From contig OX422191.1 of NCBI GenBank assembly GCA_949130485.1, positions 8,247,754 to 8,311,753 on the forward strand: a DNA stretch of 64,000 nt. The letters run 5' to 3'. This document shows positions 21,729-58,396 of the stretch, in pieces. The notes beneath the pieces are model-generated. The model saw only the letters and a list, made by a program, of their open reading frames with translations, was not told the origin of the DNA and made no database searches. A program made the translations under genes and the position numbers. The first letter of the stretch is position 1. The number at the start of each line of letters is the position of its first letter. Source of the DNA: Agelas oroides (lineage: Eukaryota > Porifera > Demospongiae > Agelasida > Agelasidae).

Positions 21729-23866
21729 ACTGCCTCTGCACGTATGCTGCTAACTTGATACATAATTTCGTTATACAAGAACAATTTGCAAAAAATTTTT
21801 GGTTATTTGTTCATAACTCATATACAAAAACGCTTGAAAAATTTAGCATTTACATTTTTTGCCAATGATTTTTGCACAACTGTTTGAGTTTTCTGTGTTT
21901 TCACCCCTTGTCACACTAGAAGTGATGAGTGTTTCTGTAAACATTAGATTTGTAATAGTTAAGTGTATAATAATTATTACACTGCTTGTGATCTTTATTA
22001 GCTAGTAACAGCATGTTTGATTTTGTTTGAACTTTGACACATTATGTATTTGATATTGACCTTTCCCATGAACAATGAATGGACTTTGTTATTTTCTATG
22101 GCAGTGATACTCCTTGTACGTATCCATCCATCAGCTGGAGATCTAGACTAGACTAGAGGTCAATGTAGCCAGTTCAAGTCTGAAGTGGCTACATGACCTT
22201 ACATGTATGCAATCGGTTCCAAACATCATAGCTAGAACACACAGTATATCTGCTTGTAAAACAAGCAGCAACATGGCCAGAGTTCAGGGGTAAATGAGAA
22301 ATCATGGTCCATGCATGTATTACACCTGCATGGTAGATTCAAGTCTTGGATTGGTGTGAACAATAATTTACTTTCGCTATAGCTAGGGTTATATGTAGTC
22401 TAGCAAGCATTATGACTGTACTAACACCTTTCCTTGTATAACAGTCATTTGTTGCCATTACATTTGCAGTTACAGCTGGAAACGTCGGGCAGCCCAGGCC
22501 ACCCACTTCTGATGGCCTTGCAGAAATGTGACAATAAAATCGTACTGATGAGGTTTGTTTCTACTAATAGACCATACCGTACCATTCAGGAGGTGTGTAT
22601 CCAGAGTGCAATGTAGCACAATGTTCTTATATAGCTTCCAGGTTATTTGTGACATCTTGTGTGTGTTCAACAAATTCAACTGTCAAAACTTGAAAGTCGG
22701 AAGGAGAAAGGGGAAGCGGGGACGTTTGCCATGACTCTTTGTATTCTAGCTAGCTAGAAATAGCTAGTTTGTAGCAGCTGCAAGCTGAACCCAGTATATC
22801 TGGAGAGGTAAGTGGTGCATGCATACCAGTACATGTCAGTGGAGTGAGCCTGAGTGACCCCCACATTAGCAAGTTGAGATCAGTGCAGTGCAGCTTTCAT
22901 TAGCAAATTGAGTGCTTCAGTGTGTTTAAACGCACTGAAGCACTCAAATGCTAATGAAAACAGTTATGAGAGACAGTCAGGTGGGGCAGCTAAATTGTAA
23001 GCATATACTGAACAAGCTAGGGCTAACCGTTGTATAGATACGTAAGCCAGGCCACTCATGGAACCATGGAAACATTATACGTAGCAACATTCCCACGGCT
23101 CTTCACATTCTGGCAGGCTTTTATGATACTACTGATGTGCACACAACTGATGCAATCCAGACAAATGCTCTCTCATTGTGCATATGGGACAAGCTTGTTC
23201 TTTAAACAAATATATATTGTGCATGTCTTTTTGTATTTTTCTCTACCAACTAGGTAGGAACAACCAATGAAATATTGTACACAGGACACTGTCAGATAGA
23301 AAATGCATTTTTTACCCAGTAGATATAGTATAAAGCACATGCAAGATTTATGTTACAAACTAATCGGACAAAAAATAATATACCACCCAGTTAACCACAC
23401 AAAGAAATAATTAACTATGCATGGTGTACTTCACAAACTTATATAGTTAGATCAACAAGTACATTAATCATAGGCATTCACAGGAGTTAGCCTTCTTGGC
23501 TCTTTGATGACCAGTTCCTCATTTTCCATAGTTCAGTAGCCGTGTGTTCTTTGGTACGCAGCATCGGTTCATACTCCTCTGGGTTTAAGATCTAGTGTGG
23601 CAGGAAGCCAGCTAAGTATAGGACTCAGCCTCCATATCTGTTTCAGTTGGATTTGTACAAGTGATAGCATCATTGGGGATGCATGAGGCTAGGGTATCAA
23701 ATGTATGCCAGTGTTCATGGAGCAATATAGCTTGGGTATATAGCTCTCAAATGTATTTTGTAGCACTTTACATTGCTTGTCATGGTGATAAAAATGGTGA
23801 TTTTGCATATCCCAATCATGCCAGCTCTTACCCAAGGTCATTACTTGGAAACAATATATTCATTAA
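21729..23866. other. Intergenic with one hairpin
   Basis: No gene is seen. A 65-bp hairpin at 22,895-22,959 has arms tttcattagcaaattgag and a diverged complement around tgtttaaacg. 23,368-23,412 is the second copy of the 45-bp repeat from 14.2 kb. Confidence 0.45.
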
Positions 23867-24010
23867 AGGAATTTAGATGTTATGAGGCAAAAATAGAGGA
23901 AAGTGAAAAGGCCAGCAGCTGCCAGGAGTCGAACCCGGGACACCTGGCTTGAGCCGCCAGTGCCCTGCCACTGAGCTACGGCAACCGGACAACCACCAAC
24001 CTTCACAATC
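23867..24010 (-). mobile_element. tRNA-derived SINE
   Basis: On the minus strand it reads a tRNA-like head with A box tagctcagtgg and B box ggttcgactcc, followed by a tail containing ggccttttcactttcctc and cctcataacatctaaattcc. The head resembles a tRNA but continues into a non-tRNA body, which makes it a pol III-promoted SINE and not a tRNA gene. It is related to the copies at 24,191, 28,531 and 61,862. Confidence 0.8.
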
Positions 24011-24190
24011 CTCTATATGTACTGCACAGGTGGTACTGCATGCCTCAGTTGCACACCTCACAGCCACTCAGTATGTGCCGTCAGAACTCCGTTAGGGGTC
24101 GACCGGAAAATTCTCTCCATCAGGAAAAACCCATGCTGAGTGGTTTTCTCACTCTAAATGCTCAAAGCATCTTGCCTCATGTTGGAAATA

Positions 24191-24385
24191 AAGGAATTTA
24201 GATGTTATGAGGCGAAAATAGAGGCAAGTGAAAAGGCCAGCAGCCGCCGTTGTGAGGGTTGGTGGTTGCATGTCCGGTTGCCGTAGCTCAGTGGCAGGGC
24301 ACTGGCGGCTCCTGGGTTTGACTCTTCCGGCGGCTGCTGGCCTTTTCACTTCCTCTATTTTCACCTCATAACATCTAAATTCCTT
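24191..24385 (+). mobile_element. SINE copy in a tail-to-tail palindrome
   Basis: It begins with the inverted tail (aaggaatttagatgttatga), then a + oriented head with A box tagctcagtgg and B-box-like ggtttgactct, then the normal tail ending aacatctaaattcctt. The two tails can pair, forming a hairpin of about 55 bp per arm. With the minus-strand copy 180 bp upstream it makes an inverted SINE cluster. Confidence 0.75.
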
Positions 24386-24673
24386 CTCATTTCCAGCACG
24401 AGGCAAGATGCTTTGAGCAATATAATTATGCAATGCATTGTCCTGTTGGTAAAAAAAAACTATAGACAAGACTGAAGAACTACCGAGATGCCTGTGAGTC
24501 ACTGTCAGGGGAGTGAGGGAGAAGTTGGTCTAGTGGACCATGTGTGACTACCACCCCAACAACTGGGAGGAGACATTGAGTTGGACTATACCAGCGGACA
24601 GAGGGAGACAGCACTTTAACTGTATGAGATGGACGGCAAAAGGAGTCCGTTATGACACAAGTATAGTTACTAC

Positions 24674-24718
24674 TCGTTCCGCGATGGAAAGCTGGGCGGG
24701 GCCTGGGAACGAGTCTAG
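24674..24718. mobile_element. 45-bp remnant of the CTAGCCTCG-end MITE
   Basis: The right end ggcctgggaacgagtctag is intact and the left end has lost its first bases (tcgttcc). TTACTAC flanks it at 24,667-24,673 and 24,719-24,725, supporting the 7-bp duplication rule of this family. Confidence 0.7.
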
Positions 24719-24835
24719 TTACTACACTGTGGGAACTAAGGCAAAATACTGTATTAACTGTGCACAAGAAATGACCATATGATTACAGGCCAAGCAGGCC
24801 TGAAGAATGTGTCTACTGCTGGCAAACACCCAATT

Positions 24836-24841
24836 TTTAAT
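24836..24841 (-). terminator. Possible polyadenylation signal ATTAAA
   Basis: On the minus strand ATTAAA lies about 140 bp past the stop codon of the CACHD1-like gene, a normal 3' UTR distance. It is a variant hexamer, so the assignment is tentative. Confidence 0.35.
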
Positions 24842-24978
24842 TATATATATATTTTTTGAATTGTCGTAACAAATAACAAATAATCAACGCACGCTAGGAA
24901 GGTACAAATTACCATTACACAAGACAAAGCTAACAAGGTGTGTGGTGCATGGGGTAGAGTGAGTCACATACGTAACAT

Positions 24979-47817
<22,839 letters not shown>

Positions 47818-47819
47818 CT

Positions 47820-48214
47820 GAGGGGGAGGGGGAGGAGAAGGAGGAGGGGGGAGGGAGGGAGAAGGGGAAGGAGGGAGGGAGGAGGGGGAGGAGGGGGGAA
47901 GGGGAAGGAGGGAGGGAGGGAGGGAGGAGGGGGAGGAGGGGGGGAGAAGGGGGGGAGAAGGGAAAGGAGGAGGGGGGAGGGGAAAGTGGAGGTGGGAGGG
48001 GAGGAGGGGGAGGAGGAGGGGGGAGAGGAGGAGGCGAAGGAGGAGGGGGAGGGAAGGAGGGAGAGGAGGAGAGGAGGAGGGGGAGAAAAAGGAGGGAGAG
48101 GAAGAGGAGAGGAAGAGGAGAAGGAAGAGGATAAAGAGGAGGAGGAAGAGAGGGAGGAGGAGGAGAAAGAGGAAGAGAGGGAGGAGGAGGAGAAAGAGGT
48201 GAGGGAGGAGGTAT
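47820..48214. repeat. GA-rich tract acting as polypyrimidine tract
   Basis: 395 bp of almost only G and A on the + strand, thus C and T in the gene's sense, directly preceding the exon 1 acceptor. It yields long spurious Pro/Ser/Leu or Glu/Arg/Gly frames. Duplicate at 58,399-58,793. Confidence 0.95.
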
Positions 48215-48819
48215 GACCATCTTAAGCGATACAGCACTTGGTACTGCCTGCTTCCTTCTCACTCTCACTCTATTGAGGGGAGGGCCACCTTCTGTAGTAT
48301 ATGTAACTAATAACCTTGTACAAAAATAATGGTCCGAGGGCCAAAGCTAGTCCACCACTTGTGTTGGCCATATGTGTTGATGTAGTCATGCAAGGGTCAA
48401 TTCCAGGTGTTCTAATCTTTGGAAGAAATTCCTACCACAATGTACTTTGGAAAACAAGCCATTTATCCAATCATGTAAGCATGCAAATTTCTGATTTGGT
48501 GAAGATGTATTTTGATTTGCGGCAAAGCAAGCTGCGTCACAAACGTACGCATGGAAATTGCTCCGAATGACAACATCATACACGTACGTTCTTATTTCTT
48601 TTGTAAGTTGGGGTGGAGAGATGGAATGCTATAGCGACTATGTACCAATTTGCTCAGACCTCACTACATGAGGTGGTTTGTACCATCTCCCCATGTGTGA
48701 CCACACACACACTGTGTTGGTGACATGAATACATCTGTGGGTACATATACACATAAACACATTCGTGGAGTGGCAGGAGGCGAAGGAGGAGAGGAGAGGG
48801 AGGGAAGGAGGGAGAGGAG

Positions 48820-49019
48820 NNNNNNNNNNNNNNNNNNNNNNNNNNNNNNNNNNNNNNNNNNNNNNNNNNNNNNNNNNNNNNNNNNNNNNNNNNNNNNNNN
48901 NNNNNNNNNNNNNNNNNNNNNNNNNNNNNNNNNNNNNNNNNNNNNNNNNNNNNNNNNNNNNNNNNNNNNNNNNNNNNNNNNNNNNNNNNNNNNNNNNNNN
49001 NNNNNNNNNNNNNNNNNNN
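48820..49019. other. Assembly gap, exactly 200 N
   Basis: The round length marks a placeholder between two contigs, not a measured distance. It is flanked by a GGAGA run on the left and a GT run on the right. Confidence 0.99.
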
Positions 49020-49311
49020 TGTGTGTGTGTGTGCGTGTGTGTGCACATGTGCACAAGTGAGTGTGTAATATGTTGAGAGGGGAGGAGGGTGTGGTTTTAA
49101 GGTGTGGGTGTGTGCATGTGCAATCGTGTTCTCACACATGCATGAGTGTGTACATGGGGAGGGGAGGGGAGGGGAGGGGAGGGGAGGGGAGGGGAGGGGA
49201 GGGGAGGGGAGGGGAGGGGAGGGGAGGGGAGGGGAGGGGAGGGGAGGGGAGGGGAGGGGGATGTTTTACTGTAAAGCAGTATACGTATGTACAATCTGTC
49301 CAGTCCCTGAC

Positions 49312-49456
49312 CTAGTCCAAACAGGTCATAATATGGCACCATAAAGACAGGCTCAAATCTTTCAGTCTGTTGTGCCTTTGCTGAGAAGCGAGAGTAGAAA
49401 TTGGCCATGTTGTTCCGAAGATCACCTTTTGAGGGAAGCTGTATGTAGTAATCATC
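49312..49456 (-). CDS. CACHD1: CACHD1-like exon 7, duplicate copy
   Basis: Same sequence and junctions as 38,735-38,879. As assembled it would be followed by exon 1 of the other copy, which enters in a different phase, so the pair cannot be read through. Confidence 0.8.
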
Positions 49457-49469
49457 CTGTTTGTGTGTG

Positions 49470-49545
<76 letters not shown>

Positions 49546-49555
49546 GTGTGTGTGT

Positions 49556-49595
<40 letters not shown>

Positions 49596-49746
49596 TTACA
49601 TTCATGTGTTGTCAGTGCATATGCATACATATGCATACATCTGCACACAACAAAACGACCGCCTAAAATTTCATCTAAAGGTCTGGCAGTGGTTTATATA
49701 TATATTGTACCTATGAAAATTTCCTGCTGTACGATATTGAGCTTAC

Positions 49747-49829
49747 CGAGTTCCTTTCCGGGTACATATTTGTGAGTTCGGCGAGACGCATGAGAAAATT
49801 ACGCACCCCATGTGGGATGGCTCCATACT
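49747..49829 (-). CDS. CACHD1: CACHD1-like exon 6, duplicate copy
   Basis: Identical to 39,168-39,250 in sequence and splice sites. Confidence 0.8.
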
Positions 49830-50717
49830 CTGCGGAGAAGATTGATCAGTCATATGAGACAACCACCCTAGCTGTATTGTAGCTAGCAAGTGTAATGGTA
49901 CAAATCTTAAAAATGATGCCGTCATTCGAAACATTTTTCCGTACACACATTTGTAGTACAGCTTCACTGTAATTGTTTGTTTCTTGAAGCAGATGGCTTG
50001 TCTGTCAAAGTAGCTAGCAGAAGGCTTTAATTTTTGGAGTATAAAGAAAAGTTTCTGGAGCGTCACCGTCGTCTTTTAAAACTTTAAATTTTGTTGAGCA
50101 TTCTAGAGCCACAAATGCAGTGCAGTCATGGTACATTAACAGAAATGATTTCCTAAGTGACATTTTAATATATGAAAACTGTATGTAGCCCTTAGCTAGC
50201 AAATGGAATGACTGCAATAAATATCCATTTAGGATCCAGAGGGTTAATTAATTAATTAATTAATTAATTTCTGCTATGTCATAGTCAGATAATGCAACTG
50301 ATTTTTAGTAATTAGCAGTAAATAATACAACTGGCTTCTTTCAGACCCCGCCTAGCTTTCCGTTGCTTGTAGTACGGTAAAGCAGGAGAGGGCCTGGAAT
50401 AATCCTGGCCTTCAGCATGAGATGGCGTAATCAGAAAATGGAAAAAATCTTCGGAACAGGCAGCATTTCGTATAATGTTTAATAATGAAAGAGTGTCCAC
50501 CATGAAACAACACCCCATACTAAAGGGTTAAATTTCGTTATTTGTTGCCACTGTCATTGCTGGCCAGACATCATTCACAGACATGGAGTTCATACCCAAA
50601 GCACTGAGCACTCAGCACTGTTCTGGACGTTTATCTGTGAAAGCAATCCTGTTCTACAGTCTTCAGCCCAACACAGTTGCTATTGCAGAGGTGTTGAATT
50701 ACAAAACATCTTAGTAC

Positions 50718-50840
50718 CTTCAATAGCAAAGATGAAGAGTGGTGTGGGGATTCTCGTGGTACACTCCCGAACAGTGTGTCGGATCTGATCTTGCTCTCGT
50801 GTGGAATCCACACGCTCACCATCAGTGAACAATACAATGG
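50718..50840 (-). CDS. CACHD1: CACHD1-like exon 5, duplicate copy
   Basis: Identical to 40,139-40,261 (AIVLFTDGE strand). The adjoining 42-bp array is also duplicated with seven units. Confidence 0.85.
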
Positions 50841-51219
50841 CTGTTAGAGTGAAGGTGGGAAACGGGAGTGCGTTGAGTGGAGTGTATAGTGAGAAGTGGA
50901 TAGTTAACAGTGCGTTGAGTGGAGTGTATAGTGAGAAGTGGATAGTTAACAGTGCGTTGAGTGGAGTGTATAGTGAGAAGTGGATAGTTAACAGTGCGTT
51001 GAGTGGAGTGTATAGTGAGAAGTGGATAGTTAACAGTGCGTTGAGTGGAGTGTATAGTGAGAAGTGGATAGTTAACAGTGCGTTGAGTGGAGTGTATAGT
51101 GAGAAGTGGATAGTTAACAGTGCGTTGAGTGGAGTGTATAGTGAGAAGTGGATAGTTAACAACTATGATCACAGATAAATCATGGATACAGTAGACATAT
51201 ACACATACAATAATTGTGG

Positions 51220-51470
51220 CAGTCCCGTGTAGAAATCGAAGGTTATTCCGTTGCGTATTTCAATCGCATCGCTGCGTTCAAAGCGCAGTATCACTGAACT
51301 TCCGTTAAGGGCGGGGCTCATACACGCTTCGTAGACTCGTTAGCTATTTACGCATCTACAAAGCGCGTATAAGCCCCGCCCTTAATGGAAGTTCAGTGAT
51401 ACGGCGCTTTGAACGCAGCAATGCAATCGAAATACGCAACGGAATAACCTTCGATTTCTACACGGGACTG
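51220..51470. mobile_element. 251-bp hairpin MITE, duplicate of copy B
   Basis: Identical to 40,641-40,891; part of the duplicated block and not an independent insertion. Confidence 0.88.
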
Positions 51471-53238
51471 TATATAAACAATGCATCTTGATAACCTATT
51501 AGCGTAGGCACCATTCGCCTGATTGGCTGTCCACAGACAAGGAAGTAGGTCATGTTTTTACTCAACCTACAAATGCTGAGGCAGCTCCGTCATTTGGAAA
51601 GGCATTCAAAGGTTGCAAATCTCAACGTATGAACAGTCAACGAACCACATCTCCCTAGGCCTAGATGTTAGGTAAAGTCACCCGCTGCGCAGGACAAGTT
51701 TCGGCCAATACCAGGCCTTGTGACTGCTATCTCTGCACAGAATGCAGTCAGGTGACATGAAGGCTATCTCTCAATCTCACTGTTACATGAGTTACAATCT
51801 GGAGCGAAAACAGCAAGTTTTTGGAACGAAAATTTTTCTTAGTTTAATTTTTGCAACTTGAAGCTCGATGCAAAATATGCGAAATTTGCACCACTCAAAG
51901 TTTCCTGCAATATGGTATGTACCTCGATCCCTTGTTTTTTCTGTGCTGTTCTGCTCTGTGCTGTTCTCCCGAAAATATGAATATGCCGTCTGCAGTACCT
52001 TAATCATGTTATTTCCATCTAGGGAGGGAGGGAAGAAAGCTACATCATAATCTATTTATCTCACTTGCAACCATATCTGACAGTCCCAGATAGAAAATTG
52101 GTTCTGCTGCAAATTTCACTGACAGTGTTCTCACCAGAATTAACAGGCCAAAGGGCACAATAATATCTCATGACCACACCCCTCATCTTGAATATCGTAA
52201 TTATCAGTACCAAACAGTTGTTGCATGTCAACAAAACATTTTAATTAAGTTCAATGTTCACTGAGTTCCATATTTAGAGCCCAGATGGTTTTTAAGTTCA
52301 AGTAACTGTTGAAAATATGTTGGTTTTGGGGCAGACCCAAAGGGCACATTAGAGGTCCCAAACGACACAGTGCCCTTTGGAAAAGGCCTAGCGAGAACCC
52401 TGTTCCAAGTGCTGTGTTGCTGTGTTCCACTAATGGCCAGATATTCATGCACCTACGATGCACATGCGTGACTGTCACAGTACACTATTCCACTGCATAT
52501 TACGACCATATTATTGTGTTCAATGTGCTGTAGCACAGAACTCCCGTTAAGGGCGAGGCTCATACACACTGCGTAGACATGTCAGATATTCATAGCTCTA
52601 CGCAGCACATACTGTAAACTCATTAACTAACATTAGTGTCCATTATATTTAGCGTTTTGACTATATACGACTTATTAGCGCCTATTAAATTTAGCATTTT
52701 GTTGAAGTACTAAGGCAGAGGCAGACTTGTTTTCTTACTTGCATGTGCACTTGGCGATTTGGCTCGCACCTCAGCATCGTAATGATGGTACTTGCCACGT
52801 TTTCACCGCTCCCTCATGCACACTTGCTCTACATCCCGATTTGGTTCTCGTACATGGGTCATCACAACTTGGCAGCAAAGGGGACACCTGTTTTCTATGC
52901 TGCAACCAGATCTACAAGGAGGACGCCTTTTGCACTTCACTCACAATGTGGAGAACTACTGCACATGCGCAATAGATAAACATTTTTCGCGACCATAAAT
53001 ATAGGTAAGTGATATCGCATCGCTAATTTCGCTAACACTAAAGGGGCGCTAATATTACAGCATGAGCCCTGCCCTTAACGAAAGTTCTGCACTACAGCAC
53101 ATCAAACACAGTGATGTAATCGAAATACACAATGGTCAATTTCTACACTGGACTGTCACAGACACAGGACAATGGCAATCAAGACACTCTAATAAACACG
53201 ACGGCTAATGTGGACTTACATACCATGTAAGTACTTAC

Positions 53239-53374
53239 CATGTGGCTCTGGTGATGTCATCAGAAACTTTTGGAATTTGCGGATGTTGGCAGGTGTGGCC
53301 AGGGAGAGGCTGGTTGCATAACAACCACTAATGGCGGGCTTCCACACCTCTTGGTTGTAGGTCACGACAGCCAC
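53239..53374 (-). CDS. CACHD1: CACHD1-like exon 4, duplicate copy
   Basis: Identical to 42,660-42,795, again touching the 27-bp minisatellite. Confidence 0.82.
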
Positions 53375-53384
53375 CTGTGCACAT

Positions 53385-54293
53385 GATCCAGACAGTCAGG
53401 CTTATGGTACACGTGATCCAGACAGTCTGGCTTGTGCACATGATCCAGACAGTCAGGCTTGTGCACATGATCCAGACAGTTTGGCTTGTGCACATGATCC
53501 AGACAGTTTGGCTTGTGCACGTGATCCAGACAGTCAGGCTTGTGCACACGATCCAGACAGTCAGGTTTATGGTACATGTTGATCCAGACAGTCTGGCTTG
53601 TGCACATGATCCAGACAGTCAGGTTTATGGTACATGTTGATCCAGACAGTCTGGCTTGTGCACATGATCCAGACAGTCTGGCTTGTGCACACGATCCAGA
53701 CAGTCAGGCTTGTGCATACAATCCAGACAGTCAGGTTTATGGTACATGTTGATCCAGACAGTCTGGCTTCTGCACATGATCCAGACAGTCAGGTTTATGG
53801 TACATGTTGATCCAGACAGTCTGGCTTGTGCACATGATCCAGACAGTCTGGCTTGTGCACACGATCCAGACAGTCTGGCTTGTGCACACGATCCAGACAG
53901 TCTGGTTTATGGTGCACACGATCCAGACAGTCAGGCTTGTGCACGATCCAGACAGTCTGGCTTGTGCACACGATCCAGACAGTCGGGCTTGTGCACACGA
54001 TCCAGACAGTCAGGCTTGTGCACACGATCCAGACAGTCAGGCTTGTGCACACGATCCAGACAGTCTGGCTTGTGCACACGATCCAGACAGTCAGGCTTGT
54101 GCACACGATCCAGACAGTCTGGCTTGTGCACACGATCCAGACAGTCTGGCTTGTGCACACGATCCAGACAGTCTGGCTTGTGCACACGATCCAGACAGTC
54201 TGGTTTATGGTGCACACTATCCAGACAGTCTGGCTTGTGCACCTGATCAAGACAGTCAGGCTTGTGCACGATCCAGACAGTCTGGTTTATGGT
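53385..54293. repeat. 27-bp minisatellite, duplicate copy
   Basis: Unit order and every 31-bp variant match the array at 42,806-43,714, which is unexpected for two independently evolving arrays. Confidence 0.95.
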
Positions 54294-55364
54294 AAACATC
54301 TTACAAAACAATGCCATAATTCAGACATTTTCTACTGTCTGCTTTTTCCCCCATCTATTTAGTATAAAGAACCATGAAAAACAGTATTTGTAACCAGAGA
54401 GCGACACTTTGTTGGACTTTTCACCAGTTAATAAAACAATTTTAATTTTAAATTTAACCCAACGTTTCAATCAAACTTCCCTGATGACGCTAGATTACCA
54501 TGCGTTGATGCTCTAACTTTCCCTTCTGGTCACCTCTCATTTCATCTAAATTTTGTGATCAATTCGGTTGGCAAGATTGCTGCGTGTGTCTGTATGTGCC
54601 ATGTGCCACATTAGGTGCAATCCCGCAGCGCACGCCTCACGTCCCAAACCCCCTTGGACAAATATCCTGGCTACAGGCTCGATTTGTGGCCCAGTCACAA
54701 CACAGTAGTGGAAATGAATTCCAGGATGCATCATCATTTTGACACACTGAAATTCACATTAGATCAAAATGTTATCACAGTTATTATATTTTTATCGATG
54801 TGACAAATGATTAATTTAAATGTGTGAAATAAACTACATAAGACAAACAAACTAGCAAATGAATAAACAATCAGCAATATATCAAAATCATTAATATATA
54901 TAACATTTTTTGAATGTATCATCTTAGCCAATTAATTTATGCTGGTACAACTCAAGTGCATTCCTTGTGGTAATACAGGACGGCTAAGCATCAACTGTAA
55001 AAACACGTTTGGTTTCTCTATTCCCATGATACCTCTGAGATTACACAGGGTCACATATATACTGTCCTTTTGCAGAACTGGAGGTGTTACACATAAAGTA
55101 GCTAGCAGATTTATACTGATCATCACAAGATCACAAGATCACATGGCATCACATAATGACATCATGTCATTACATGACATCATGTCATTACATGACATCA
55201 CATGATGTCATTACATGACATCATGTCATTACATGACATCACATGATATCACATGACATCACATGGGATCACGAGATCACAAGACATCACATGGGATCAC
55301 ATGAGATCACATGACATCCCATGACATCCCATGACATCCCATGAGATCACATGAACCCACTCAC

Positions 55365-55509
55365 CCTGTCCCTAGGGTTCAGAGTGCGGAGGATGATGTC
55401 TGCAGCCTCAAAGAGTCGCTTCCTGCTACTGTTGGAGAGAAATAAGTTGTTCTTCACTATCAGTACCACGTCTTTCGGGTTCGGTGTCGCTGACGCAATG
55501 TACCAGGGG
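55365..55509 (-). CDS. CACHD1: CACHD1-like exon 3, duplicate copy
   Basis: Identical to 44,786-44,930, with the same degenerate metal site. Confidence 0.83.
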
Positions 55510-55713
55510 CTGAAAAGGTACAGGAGAGAGGCAAATCAATCAACAGGAGATCAAGAGAGAAAACAGGTTTCACAAAATCACGTCACACATAGTTCAAATA
55601 TCATCGCGTAAATTATAAGTATGTTTGCATATAAATTTATGTGTGTGTGTGTGTGTGTGTGTATGTGCGTACGTGTGTGCATGTGTGTGTGTGTGCGTGT
55701 GTGTGTGTGTGTG

Positions 55714-55810
<97 letters not shown>

Positions 55811-55991
55811 AACTGTGCATGTGTGTGTGTGTGTGTGTGTATGTATGTGTGTGCAACTGTGCATGTGTGTGTGTGTGTGTGTGTATGTATGTGTGTGTGT
55901 GTGTATGTGTGTGTGTGTGTGTGTGTGTATGCATGGTTATGTGCATACAAAGGCGGAAGCACTGACTTCTCATGTATGTCCAGCCACTCAC

Positions 55992-56194
55992 CGGAACCGA
56001 TGGTCATAGGTGTGGCAGTCAGGAGCCCTCCCAGCAGGGAACTGGTTGATGACCCCCTCCTCTGACCCAAAATACTGCCACTTTAGGGGGGCCTGGTTGT
56101 TCCGCTTGTAGACGGCATCCAGGCTTCCATAGAGGGACCGAGCTGAACTGTCTGCAATGCCTGAAATACGGTCACAGCTGTACTCTGTGGTCAC
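55992..56194 (-). CDS. CACHD1: CACHD1-like exon 2 (VWA_N), duplicate copy
   Basis: Identical to 45,413-45,615. Confidence 0.85.
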
Positions 56195-58228
56195 CTATGG
56201 TAGTGTTCACAGGAGGGAGTGTAAGTGTGTGTTTTGTGTCATTGTCCCTGAGGGGTGCATATGCAACTATCTGGCCTTGCTCTCAGACTCCACCCAGCTT
56301 TTTGTCAGTTGCGTTCCAAGACTTTCTAACGCTAGCGTTTGTCACTTGCCGTACTTTACACCAGCACTTAAATCAGTTTAGTTTAAACCAGTTTGGCCAA
56401 ACCACATCATTACGTTGTTTACAAAAAGTGGTTTCCAAAGTGCATCAGAGGCAGCTGCCCTAAACAGATTTGGAACTGATTTGAAACTGGTTTAAAGTGC
56501 CAGGGCTTTATTGCAGGAACAAACACTACATGGTTTTGAAAGTCTGGGAACTGTTGTTTGCAGTACAGAAAAGTTTGGAAAATGAACCTGATTGGTCGAA
56601 ATGTGGCTGTCAAGTTTCACTCAGTCTTAGTATATATATATATATTATCACTCAATGGTTCCATTATATTAATTTCTTTGTGTGTGTAATTTTTGCCGTT
56701 TATTGTATCAACAAAATCCCGTTGGGACCCATAGCACCAAAAGTCACACTTTTGACATGGTACTGTTTTGTGGCTTCTCGCTGTAAAACGGTGTTCACCC
56801 ATAAACTAGTAATATTGCTGGTAGTTTGTTAGCGTAGTAGTAGTTAGTGCTTCTGCTCTAGGAGTGTAGTAGTAAGGGCGGGCTAAAGTGCCTCATGTAA
56901 GAGCGAGCAGCTGTTTAAACAAAGACCACCTCATGAGAACATTGATGGAACGGTACAAGTACGAAGGCTTATTTTGCCTTTGTTTTATGCTTACCAGAAA
57001 AAAAAACGTTTCTGTTGTCACTGTAGAGCTCTCCTCTCTAGCAGCAAAGCAAGTAGCGGCATTCATCGGGAGAACAGACAACTTTCTTGAAGCTACAACT
57101 TACAAACTTACCGTGTGGCTACCTAGGTGATAGCACCACCACTTGCATCCAGCCCCTTCCTTGCATACCCCCCGAGGTTTAGAAAAGCAGCAGCTAAATC
57201 ACTGTAGGGTTGCTATGCGCAGTTGGAGCAAAATTGTCAGCAGCCATATCGCATGGAGATAATTTGAAAACATATATGGCCCCAAAAGAGTTTTAACTTA
57301 ATACTTAAAGCTAAATTTACGGTCTGTTTACACTATGAGTAGAACCCTGCCTACATCTCGTAAGATGGTGCTCCAAGGTAACGGAATATATCGTACGTCT
57401 AACTCACACTAATGTATGGGAGTCAATGGGGAAGCCTTGCAGCTGCATGCAGTTTATAAAAAGCCGTACTTTTTACTACAAGTCATGCGAGAATCCGTAC
57501 CAGTACTACAAGTCACGCGAGAATCCGTATCAGGTACTACAAGTCACGTGCGCTGCGTCTGAACGTGCAATGAAATCGAAGGTATGTATGATAAAATCAT
57601 TATCACCATAATACCAAGCTATACCGGAAAAAAATATCACTCGTTTGTTGCCGTTGGCATTGTTACTCGTGTTGCGCACTCTTAACAACACAGACGGCAA
57701 CAAACTCGTGATATTTTCCGGTATAGCTTGTACTATGGTGATACTTATGTATTAATATCAGCTATAGCCATGCAATCATAAATATAGTGGGTTTGTAACT
57801 ACACAATCAATCATAACAAACATCCAATTACTCTCCTATTGATACAAACGCTTTGTACATGTGTTTGTTATCTTTGACAATACCCTAACCACACCACACC
57901 AATAGAAAAACAATTACGTAAACGCTACTTGTTGTTAATCGTCTCTTTGCACAGCTGTCTTATTGATTACATTGTGTGAACATGATGCTAGTCTCATTCC
58001 CAGCCTCGTTCCCAGCCTTGTTCCCAGTCTCACTCCCAGTCTCGTTCCCAATCTCATTCCCAGTCTCGTTCCCAGTCTCATTCCCAGTCTCGTTCCCAAT
58101 CTCACTTCCAGTCTCGTTCCCAGTCTTGTTTCCAGTCACATTCCCAGTCTCGTTCCCAATCTCATTCCCAATCTCATTCCCAGTCTCTCACACCCCCAGC
58201 TTCATCACTTACAGTATTAGACACTTAC

Positions 58229-58396
58229 GGGCACTCTGAACTCATAATTGGAGGAGAGGTTTTGCAGGTTACAGCATTGAATTTGTCGGTCACTTGTGGC
58301 GAAGTTTCGGTGCTCATAGACACGTTCAATCTCAAATCTGAGCCTCCGAAGTGCTTCCTTCTGTGTTTCAAAGAAACCACTGACCTGAACAGTCAA
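58229..58396 (-). CDS. CACHD1: CACHD1-like exon 1, duplicate copy
   Basis: Identical to 47,650-47,817. If the block is a false duplicate, this copy is the one connected to the true 5' flank beyond 59.4 kb. Confidence 0.8.

Noticed and set aside
24280..24345. A tRNA gene
   Set aside because: A and B boxes are present, but the sequence continues into a SINE body and tail and recurs in degraded copies, so it is tRNA-derived.
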